This document shows, one piece after another, positions 52,383 through 61,355 of a stretch of 64,000 bases of DNA. Below the pieces are notes generated by a model that worked only from the letters and a program-made list of their open reading frames with translations, searched no databases and was not told the origin of the DNA. Positions within the stretch are counted from its first letter, which is position 1, and each line of letters begins with the position of its first letter. This stretch comes from Serilophus lunatus (lineage: Eukaryota > Chordata > Aves > Passeriformes > Eurylaimidae): NCBI GenBank assembly GCA_013399895.1, contig VXBA01005863.1, positions 124,001 to 188,000 of the forward strand, given 5' to 3'. The position numbers and the translations under genes are program-made.

Positions 52383-53118
52383 TTTTAATGCCAATTGATC
52401 TGGCAGGAATTCGCCATCCTAAAACACTGCTTTGAGGCTTTCAAAGGGAAGATAGTATGTCAAACTACAAACACTTAGCCTTATTGTACATCCTCTGTGG
52501 CCCGGACAGCCCCAGATGCTGTGCAAGGCAATTACTTTGTTGTATATCAGTGTCATTAAACACCAGTTTTGCAGCATAGGCCACTTCATTGAGAGTGAAT
52601 AAGCTGTAGTCCCCTTTGTACCAATAACTCACACTTTCAAGCCAAAAAATAAAAAGATGTATCCCACCAGATGATGAGTGTCTGGAGGATTTATTGTATC
52701 CTTATTGTAAGGACTAATGAAGTGCTGGCCCAGACCCTGCACAACGCTTAAGGATATGTTTAAGAATCTGAGCAGACTGATGATATTCCATTGGGAGTAT
52801 TGATGTGCTTAAAGTATGTATTTGGAATGAAATCATGTCCTTCAGCACTGTGTGAGGTCATGCTACTTTTGTTTGTGAAAGTGAAGGGATGCTCTCAGAT
52901 TTTACTTCTTCTACAGGGATTCTTCAGCATCTAAAGAAGCTGCTGTGGTTTCCCTCTCCTGCAGCAATGCCAACCCGGGCTGCGATGGCGCGGGGTGGGC
53001 ATTCTGTTCTGCTCTCACCTCTGCCCTCGGGCCAGGCATTTTGAGGTCCCTGGGTGCTGCAGCCTGCAGGTCCCCATGCTCAGCGAGAACTGCGGTGAAT
53101 CCTTGCCCTGAGCCAGGG

Positions 53119-53126
53119 GTTTGCAT
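53119..53126 (-). promoter_or_regulatory. Octamer-like motif (one mismatch)
   Basis: GTTTGCAT on the + strand is one base from the POU/Oct octamer in reverse (ATTTGCAT). It is 60 bases from a perfect copy, in a GC-rich setting where an AT-rich octamer stands out. Binding is not shown. Confidence 0.25.
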
Positions 53127-53178
53127 AAATCTCGCAGCTGGTGCAGGGCTCGCGGCTGCTGTCCCTGCGCCGTGCGTT

Positions 53179-53186
53179 ATTTGCAT
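53179..53186 (-). promoter_or_regulatory. Perfect octamer motif ATGCAAAT (minus strand)
   Basis: ATTTGCAT on + is the exact reverse complement of the Oct1/Oct2 octamer. With the near-copy at 53119 it forms a spaced pair in the same orientation, each followed by AA. This could be a promoter or ERV regulatory element, or chance. Confidence 0.3.
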
Positions 53187-53546
53187 AAGCCCTGCTCCTG
53201 TGGCTGGAGCCGGCCTGGTCCGACTCTGCCCCTGACTGAGTAGGGACGGTGTCCGACCCGAGACCGACCCATCCCCTGCGGAGGGGGCTGGGCCGGCCCC
53301 CCCTACCTGCACGAAGGAAGGTGCTCTCACCCTGCCCCAGGACAAGGGGTAGCCAGAGCCAGCCACCACCCTGGAGGGAGGGCAGGTGTTCCATCCTGGC
53401 ACTGTGAACGCAGACACAGGCCCGCCCGGCGGTAGCCAGTATCCCCCCCAGCCCACCTGGTAGGCATGGGCAGGCGGGGGCAGAGCCTCCTATCCTAGGG
53501 TGGAGTGGAAAAGCGGCCCATAGTTTATGCCGAGGGGAAAACAGTC

Positions 53547-54489
53547 TCACCACGGCCCAGGTGGACCCCAGCAGCTGGGCAGCGGGGCAGGTTCGCTCGC
53601 CCCGACCCCCCGGCTGGGCCTCCAGCCCCACCCCCAGGACACAGCCCTGGTCTCGGTCCCGAGGGAGGCGGGGTGGCCACAGGTATGGCCACGCTCCGCC
53701 CCAGGGAGAGCGGGCACTGCCCCGCCTGCAGTGAGGGGGGTGAAACTTTCCCTCTCCCGCTGGGGAGAGGCAGCCCTGACCCGTAGGGGTGGGGGAGACC
53801 CTTCGGCCCCCCGAAAAACCTCCTTTTCAAGGGTAGAGTCCACTAGCAAGGCAGCAAACATATTGAGATACCGTATTTTTTCTGGCTTTCTTTCCTGCCT
53901 CAAGGAACTGCAGAGTTGCTTTACAACTTTCAATTTGGTAGAGTTTGTTGGAGGCCACACTGCGCTTGCTCTTTCTGGTTATACTTCTACGCATAAGTGA
54001 ATTAATTCAGATTTCTTCAGCTTTGATTTTGCAGGGACCAATTTACACCAGTGCTTCAAAATCAAAGCTAAAGGAGAACTTTTGGGAACTCTTAGTAACT
54101 TCGACCCTCTTTGGCCCATATTTCAGATAACCAGACGGGTAGGAGTTCTAGCCAAGATAAAACTTGAACTCAGAACTTCTAAACCCCAAAACAAGCACGC
54201 AGCAGCCTCTACTACCACAAACGCACACTTGTGAAGTCAGAGAAAGCTGAGAAGGGCCCATTACGATTCTCTACCTTCAACTTCCCTTACTCCCTCCGGC
54301 TGGGAGGTCCAAAACCACACCCAAGCAGCCTTCCTTCCACGGGAAGAAACAGAGGAGTAAAAACCGAACCTATTGGTTTGGGCTCTGAAGATCACTTTTT
54401 ACTTGTAAAAGCTGTCTCTACCTTCCTTTGGATTCTTGGGAGCTTGGTCTAGAAATGAATTCATGGCCTTTGTCCTATCTGGGGTGCCA
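53547..54489 (-). mobile_element. Probable ERV leader and 5' internal remnant, minus strand
   Basis: Directly inside the LTR copy at 54496, the minus strand has a TGGCACCCC-starting 18-mer (54489-54472), a candidate tRNA primer-binding site (PBS). It resembles lysine-tRNA type sites only partly. About 510 bases further a frame opens (ATG at 53960) with a short Leu/Lys-rich, helix-like stretch of about 45 residues before it enters the GC-rich block. That spacing and the helical start followed by Pro/Gly-rich sequence would fit a retroviral gag matrix region, but similarity is only faint. No capsid, pol or env motif follows. The stretch is decayed and noncoding today. Confidence 0.4.
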
Positions 54490-54495
54490 ATCTGA

Positions 54496-54896
54496 TGCTG
54501 TAAGGGCGACAGATAAAAAACTGAAAAACACGAAGTGAAGGGGAGAAGCAGCTTTACTGGCGAAGTTCGTGATCCAAAGAGACAAATCATAACAATCTCT
54601 CCATTTTTATAACATCTAGAGTGCCCATCTCCCATACTATCCATTTAAAGCCTATCTTACTTCTATGTTCTCTCAACATCTAACAGAATTGTCCCTTATT
54701 ACTTAATCTCACTTATATCTAGCTTCTAGTAGGCTTGGAAGCCTAACTCTATGTTTTGTCTTATACCCCACTTATCTACACACAAGAATGCAAACACACA
54801 GGACACAGGCTCTTCTGACCCTTAATATTCCGAGTTATTCAGACACCTAGCTAAAATGAGTTCTTAAAAATATTAAGCATACCCTTTAAGGCATCA
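54496..54896 (-). mobile_element. ERV LTR, copy 2 (minus strand)
   Basis: This is the partner of 47604-47998: about 400 bp, TGATGC start and CAGCA end on the minus strand, with shared blocks throughout. Indels are few. The region after the LTR end carries a candidate primer-binding site, so this copy keeps some internal sequence (53547-54489), unlike copy 1. The two could be the 5' and 3' LTRs of one 7.3-kb provirus, as their order and orientation allow. However, the sequence between them is mostly AT-rich, without viral frames, and the copies are diverged, so two insertions are more likely. Confidence 0.72.
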
Positions 54897-55665
54897 CCTC
54901 AACATTTTAGGCTCCTGATATTTCAGCCCAGACTCATATATATGTTCTGTCTGCCATATACAGAATCAAGATCTGCACTGGTATTCTAACATTAGCTGTT
55001 CTCCTGTACTGAGCCACGAATTAATTCTATAAATCTTGACTAAACCTCTGACTTCAGTAGCACTAAGTTTTCCTTTTTTTCCGCTATGTCTAGCTACTTA
55101 TATGTGTGTATATAGATATGAAAAAAAATTATTCTCTTCCAAAAAATAAATTTAAGCAAGCAGCTGCCCTGGCCCAACCTCCTATGCTGCTTTAAATGCA
55201 TTACTTCATGAAGAGCACAAGTTCTCTTCTTCCAGGTTCTGCTTTGCATTGCTGTTGTAGGTGAGCATCTGTGTCAGATCAAACACTAAACAAGTTTTTC
55301 GCCTCTGTGTGCCATCTCTGAGGCATTCTTTGTCAACCTCCCAGATGCAGGTTGAGTCAGAGGCAGCACCTGGAGCCGCACAGACCTTTTCACTCAAAAG
55401 GAACATGCTGTGTCCACCTTTCAGTAGACAGGATGCTCTGTTTAGCTATTTGCATCATAACTTACTTTTTCTGGTGACTACTCTACTACTGAAAGTTTCA
55501 TACTAGTTCTTTATTACAATTTACCAAATGCACAGACTGTTTTAGGACCATAGTACAATTATTATTGTGTATAAAAAGAATATAATGTACAAAAGGTGGA
55601 CTTCCTACATACAGAAATGCTGAAAAATGTTGTTGTAACTTATATTATCATTTTATGTTTTGCAG

Positions 55666-55793
55666 TTTTACTAAAGAATGCAAAAAAAGAAGAAGAAAAG
55701 CCTTTCAGAGACTGTGCAGATGTATACCAATCTGGTTTTAACAAAAGTGGGGTCTACACTATTTATATTAACAATGTGTCAGATCCTAAAAAG
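55666..55793 (+). CDS. ANGPT1: ANGPT1 exon 5 (linker and start of fibrinogen-like domain, human residues 270-312)
   Basis: This exon has 128 nt: two bases completing Val270 plus 42 codons, ending in phase 0. The acceptor is 'atgttttgcag' and the donor AAG|gtaacg. It reads LLKNAKKEEEKPFRDC, then ADVYQSGFNKSGVYTIYI and ends NNVSDPKK. Cys here is human Cys286, paired with Cys315 of the next exon in the fibrinogen-like fold. The charged KKEEEK linker replaces the mammalian GGKREEEK. The NKS sequon matches human Asn295. NVS at 55773-55781 creates an additional sequon where mammals have Asn-Met-Pro. The linker cut between coiled coil and receptor-binding domain lies at the start of this exon. Secure. 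Confidence 0.98.
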
Positions 55794-56426
55794 GTAACGA
55801 ATTGGTTTATTTTCTTGTTTGTTAATATGATGTTGCTCTGGACTTAAAAGAGCATTTGGAGCCTTTATTGAAGTTCTCATTCTGCAAAATATTGTACTGG
55901 TGTAAATAACTTGGGTTATATCTATTCAGACTTACAAAAAATCCAATAGACTGAGAAAACTATTAACTATATTATTCCAGACATTCTTTTTCCCCAGTGA
56001 CAGAGAATTCTTCCTAAGTTCCAACATGTACTCAATCGTTGATTCACTTCCTCCCACTTGGCAAGCTCAGTTGAATTGAACTATGGCTGCAAATAAATCT
56101 GTGATAAAATTTAGAAGAGAATCTGTAAAGTGTGATAATGAGGAATCTGGTGGAGAGGGATTATCTGGTAGCACAGGGAAAGAAATAGCAGAATGAGCAG
56201 TTTTTAAAGATAAGGATTTACAAAAATCCTGCTTCTACTGCAGGGAACAAGGAAGAGTGGTTTTGTCTGTAAAGAACACAGCATACTGAGTATTGGCTTA
56301 AACATGAAAGGATGATCTAAGCCTATCTTATCCATGGAGGAATGCTGGCTGTCCCTCTGGCAGGGCACAATTAGGACCATCTGCCAAGGCTAAGGGCTGA
56401 TTACCTGGGAGAGGGAAATACAGTGG

Positions 56427-56453
56427 TGTCCATAAAGTGATGTCCATAAAGTG
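56427..56453. repeat. 13-bp tandem direct repeat
   Basis: 'tgtccataaagtg' occurs twice with one base between copies (56427-56439, 56441-56453). It is a simple local duplication. Confidence 0.9.
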
Positions 56454-57494
56454 GGGCAAAAAAGGAGGGAGGGAACCAGTTCTGCCTGGTGAATTTATTC
56501 TTACTACAGTAAAATAGTGACCCTGCAAACAGAAAAATGACTGTAACAAATATTATTCATATTATTGTTTGTAGTAAGTTTCTGATCACATTAAGACATG
56601 TGAAACTTATTTCTAAACTGAATTTGCTATTATTAGAGGCCTTTGGAATCCCTTAAATGTCAAAATGTTATAGTTCACCAAGGAAGGTAGGAGAGTTCTG
56701 AGGGCCAGAATAAGTATAATTCTGGTGATTATGAATGGAAAAATAATTGACATGACATAAAATACAGAGGTCCCTTTAAGCATTACTGAGCAGGACAAGA
56801 ACAATAAAAGCAGTTCTATACAAGCTGTTCCACTCCGAAAAGAGAGGTAACACCTATGTCCACTTTGCATATACCAATAGACAGTAGCTTTTCTTAGCCT
56901 TACTAAAGTTCATAAACCATACCCAGAAGCTGAATTGCAATTAAAAACAATGATTATCTGAATGCACCATGACACTGATACTTCTGGTTTGTATGCTTTA
57001 AACCCACTTCACTGGCGATATAAGGGCAGTGACACAATGGAAGCCACCCTGTGTTTCTGCTGTATCCCTGTTTACAGATGCTGCTAACAAACAATACAGA
57101 AAACACAGCTCGGCTAATATCATCGCATTATGTTTTCCCGGATGGTTCCTGTTTTAGCAAGAAAATGTGGCGTACATGCCTTTGTATGTTGAGCGCATTG
57201 CTGCTGCCACCTGCTTTTGTCTTGCCCTAGTGATAACACAGCAAGAGTTGATCCCAGGCATGTTCATATTAGTCAAGTGGGAAGTGTGATTGCTTTAAGA
57301 GGTGTTTTTTTCAGACATTAAAGTCATTTTAACATTCTGCAAGGAAGAGATGTGCAGATAGCTGAACTGATTCCAGCTATCTTCAAAATTGCATCAACTC
57401 AGCACTGTGCCAGGACCAATTAGCCCAAAGGTAGCACCATCCAGACACAGTTAGATTGCTCTAATATCCTGATAGGTGCTCCATGGAGACATAT

Positions 57495-57535
57495 TTGCTT
57501 ATAATAACCAAGTATATATACTTGCTTATAATAAG
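57495..57535. repeat. Direct repeat flanking a palindrome
   Basis: 'tgcttataataa' at 57496-57507 and again at 57523-57534 flanks the perfect palindrome 'aagtatatatactt' (57510-57523). It could form a small hairpin. No known element was matched. Confidence 0.75.
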
Positions 57536-59364
57536 CCAACTTATTTATCTGGATTACCACAATGCAATGCACAACTCTGACATGTCTTAAGAGGCTTGAT
57601 ATATTGTTACCTTTGTAATACTCACAGCCCCTGGCAACTATCTCATTCATAGTCATTTTATACATCAGGTCACAAAAACCTTCATATCATTTTATATTTC
57701 CTAAGGGATACTTACTAGAATCCTGATATTCAATAGCATGTCATACATAAAAATGTTACTGTTCTAGTGTTTTGTTGATTTTACATTCATATATTCATAG
57801 AAAATTATCTTTCATTCTTACAGGTCCATAACTCTTATATGTCTCACTTTTATACGCTTACAAATTTAGACTACAATTCTTGTTTTATGTTCCTAGCTTC
57901 ACCAGTTCATTAATTTAGTTCATTGATCTTCCAGCCCTGCATCAAAAATTAGCGATTAATTTCTGTTTAAAAGAATCTTAATAATATTCCATATTTTTGA
58001 TATGGAAAGAGAAAAAAGTAGACTTAAACTATTGAGCTAATTGGTTGAACTAGTTGGTGTACTTTGATGTGTATATATTTCATGCCTTATAATGTGGACA
58101 AATGATTGTCCATGGGCAGTAGTGAAATCAAAGGCAAGAAGAGTCCTCAGCCCACTGCAAATATGGAATCAGTTACAGGGGAAGCAGAGGCTTCTGATGA
58201 GCACAGGATCAGTGGGAGGGAGGTTGTCACTGTTTTGGAGTTGAAGGAACCATGTCACCTCCAGGAGCAGAAATGGTACAGGGGTGACTGATCTGACTGT
58301 ATAGAGAACCTCCATACCTCCCCTTGGGTCAATGTATTGGCTCTCTCATTGTCTCCTCTAATGGCCTCAGAGACATGAATTTACCAACTTCTGGGTGCAT
58401 TGCACTGAAAATGTAATGCTATTTGTTCCTAGTGGGGTCTGCATATCTGGGTCTTTATGGCCCTGCAAAAGGAACAGCCACTGTTGCCATGAATATGGCC
58501 TTCATTCCTTCCCCTCTACTTTCTGCTTGTGGACTTCCTGCCAAATTGGTCTCAATGGTCTCTCTGAGCCCGAATTTTAACCCATGAATGTATATTAGCC
58601 CCTTTTACTGTGGAAATTGTCATCCTGACATGGTTACCATCAGACTCAGTTTTTTGCATAACACAGAACATTCCCTGAATCTCAAGTGACTGCTCTCAAC
58701 CTTGCTGCTCCATGACATCAATGGAGACTTGTGATGTCTTAGTGTACATTTATTTAAAATGCAATTTGTGCTATTTCACCATCTGTGTTCTGAGTATGCT
58801 CAGTGTTTCTGTATTTTAGAATTTGCTTACCTATTTCTTCTAGTCTTCTTTTCTCTAAATGCTAATTATGAAGTTTCTAATAACTTAGTCCATAAAGATA
58901 AAATAAATAGAAATAATACCGTATTTGCCTTTTAGGAGCTTGAGAATTTTTATCCATGCATTTAAGGAAAGGCAAGAGTGGAATATTTTAGATAGTACTT
59001 TAATCTAGAGCAGGTTATTTTAGTAATTATAATCTCAGACTCCAGCGATACATACAAATTCAAGGTAATTTTTCTTCATTCATTACTGGTAGAGAGTTAA
59101 GTATCAGAACATGTTAAATGGTGTTTAATGGCTGAGTGCCTTGACCTTGCCTGTGACAGACAAGGCTAGAGCTATGCACAGTGAACATCTATAATCGGCT
59201 TGGAACTCCTGTTACTATGGCAGGTGTTTATGTCTACCACCATGGAAAGTGCCAGACCACACAATGATGGCTAGTGAAAACTGTGCTGCTGGCAAGCCTT
59301 TCTTTTACATTTTGTATTTCAATTTGATATGTTATTCAGAAAACTTCAAAGTCTTTCTACAGTC

Positions 59365-59495
59365 ATTTTATAATATTTTAATAAAGTATAAAATATTATA
59401 AAATAATATAAATGTATTATAATGTATTTTAATTTAATAATAGTTTATATTTCTTATAATTTAATTTTATATAATGTTATTGTAATATATTTTAG
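59365..59495. repeat. AT-only low-complexity tract
   Basis: About 130 bases of almost pure A and T with repeated TATAAT, TTATAA and ATTTTA words and local inverted repeats such as 'ataaaatattat'. It is likely a decayed AT microsatellite. Confidence 0.85.
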
Positions 59496-61253
59496 TACGA
59501 AAACCCAATAATTTGCGTGCATCTTTAAAATGCATCTTAATACAGTTGAGGCTTTAATGCTTTAAAAATTGGCAGTGGATTCATGGGAGCTTGAAAGAGT
59601 TTATAAGAAAGTAAATCCATCATTTAGAAATTCTCACTGTAAATCAGACTAAAGAAATTAAATCCTGTAGATAAATGTTTTGATGCACAGTGTCTTCCCT
59701 GAAAAAATAGGGGTAAAATGTTTGTCTAGAAAATTGTGGGGGTTTTTGTGGTTACCCTAAATCAAGTTCACATGTTTGCACTGTCCAGTGTCCAATTTCC
59801 TTCCTGTACCTTCACAAGGACTTCACTTGGCATGCCAGGTGCCAATTAAAACGAAAGTACTTGCACAGTGTTACTATTACAGTACTTATGAATAGGAGAA
59901 ATTTGGAATGGTTTTTCATGAGAGTAGAATATGTTTGTCTAGTCAACCAGACAAATTTTTAACTAAGTTGGATAGTAACCTCCAATTTGTCAAAGTAATT
60001 TTAAGCTTTAAATTACCAACCAGTGCTGAACGGATGTGTTTTTGTTGATGTGAATGACAAAAGATAAGCCGATGAATGACACCTCTTCAACTCTCTTACA
60101 TACTGACACCTTACTAGAAAAGAGCGATACAGCCATTTATGAGCACAGACAAATTAAATTTAGGGTATGGTCAGTATGGTCAGGATAGTGTCAATATGTC
60201 TTGGAAATGTTATCAGGAAAATTTGCTTGAATGAGTAGCACTGAGAAACCTTGTCAGATCTTAAAATCTAGTTTCCTACAAAAACAGGAACAAAAATTAT
60301 TATCACTTTTCACATACCAAGAAAAGCGAAGGCATAGCAATATTTTAATTTTTTTTTTTTTCCGAATTTATTTTCTGTATTTTTGAAAGGTTATTGTAAA
60401 AAGAGTGAAAAATGAATGGCAATTAAATATCCTTTTTATGATTATACAGATTATTTAAGATTGTTAACGGATTTCAGTTGATGCAATATTCTAACATCAA
60501 GGCTCAGCAAAATTGTCAAATTTTTACATTATCCTTAACATGCAGAATAATAAGTATCTAAGTTATAATATTAGTAATGCATCGGTGTCAGGATGGGGTC
60601 TTACATGTTCAGTATAGATCTTAACTTCTGAACTTATCTCACAGACCTCTGCTCTTGAGCCAATTTCTATCTATGTTCTCTGTCATTTGTCAGGGCACCT
60701 TAGTCAGAGATCAACTGTTCTGGTTTAGGGACACTGCCTGGAAAACTTTAGGTAATATTACAATTCAAACCAAAAGAGAATAACCTCATCTGTGCTACAA
60801 TTAGACTCCTTGGATGAGTGTTTTAAGAATTCCAAAGATTCTTTCTTAGACTGGATGACATTCTGCTAAAAGCTATGGAAAACCTTACTAGCTCTGAAAT
60901 AATTACTCTTTTGTTAGGAGGAAGGGAGTGGTTTCAGGGGTGCTGCAGAGAAAATGGAGGGTATATGGAGGGGAAAGCTGAGGATGTAGAGGGGAAGATA
61001 TTCTTGGGTGATGTGCTGAAACACACATTAGTGGGAGAATTGTACCAAACATGAGGAGACCACTAGTTGTAATCGAGTGACTGAAGATACCATGAAGGGC
61101 ATAGGACATGAATCCATAGGAAAACATGATTCCTTAATTCTATTATTCCCAAATATTCCCCCTCCCCTCTTCCCAAGATGATGGGATTCCAATGCAAGTT
61201 TGTTTGGTTGGGTTTTTCAATTTGTTTTTTTTTTTATTTTATTTATTGCATAG

Positions 61254-61355
61254 GTCTTTTGCAATATGGAAATTGCTGGAGGAGGATGGACAGTTATACA
61301 GCACCGAGAAGACGGGAGTGTGGATTTTCAGAAAAGCTGGAAAGAATACAAAATG
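61254..61355 (+). CDS. ANGPT1: ANGPT1 exon 6 (fibrinogen-like domain, human residues 313-346)
   Basis: This exon has 102 nt, 34 codons, phase 0 at both ends. The acceptor is 'ttgcatag' after a long T-tract and the donor ATG|gtaagg. It reads [20 protein letters not shown] and then [17 protein letters not shown] and [16 protein letters not shown] are the defining motifs of the N-terminal part of fibrinogen-like domains; the Cys is human Cys315. Changes from mammalian ANGPT1 (EIA for DVN, QKS for QRG) are at variable positions. Tie2-contact residues are further downstream, in exons beyond this window. In the surrounding 66-codon frame in another phase (61178-61378) the same bases give unrelated sequence. 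Secure. Confidence 0.98.

Larger units (their letters stand above)
52925..53830. other. GC-rich block of 0.9 kb, open on the minus strand
   Basis: G+C rises sharply for about 900 bp and falls again on both sides. Minus-strand frames of 181 codons (53456-52911), 183 codons (53631-53080) and 137 codons (53960-53547) are open. They are rich in Gly, Pro, Ala, Arg and Ser and have no recognisable domain, so openness may simply follow composition. The block lies on the internal side of the LTR at 54496-54896 and could be the Pro-rich part of a decayed ERV gag region. It could also be an independent CpG-type island. Two octamer-like motifs lie within it. Confidence 0.5.
36827..55665 (+). other. ANGPT1: ANGPT1 intron 4 (18.8 kb)
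   Basis: Donor gtaaga; acceptor 'atgttttgcag' ending at 55665. Supported contents are a minus-oriented AATAAA unit (38340-38880), an assembly gap (38880-38911), a CpG-rich island (38912-39230), a CR1-like tail (39571-39613), simple repeats, two LTR copies (47604-47998, 54496-54896), an old repeat (51941-52015) and a GC-rich block (52925-53830). From 39620 to 47570 and from 48000 to 51940 the sequence is AT-rich and I recognise only low-complexity tracts. If retained, the intron adds 19 mostly basic residues after Glu-Gly before a stop at 36880-36882. Confidence 0.95.
55794..61253 (+). other. ANGPT1: ANGPT1 intron 5
   Basis: Donor gtaacg at 55794 (weaker than the others); acceptor with a long T-rich tract ending in 'ttgcatag' at 61253. 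It contains a small direct repeat (56427-56453), a palindromic TA stretch (57495-57535) and an AT-only tract (59365-59495). A 61-codon frame at 58106-58291 has no recognisable similarity. No transposon was recognised. Confidence 0.95.

Noticed and set aside
48000..52900. Interior of one full provirus between the two LTR copies
   Set aside because: I found no pol or env motif on the minus strand, no polypurine tract next to copy 1, and the composition is that of ordinary intron.
58106..58291. 61-codon + frame in intron 5, Glu/Ser-rich
   Set aside because: No domain and no transcript signals; its length is within chance expectation.
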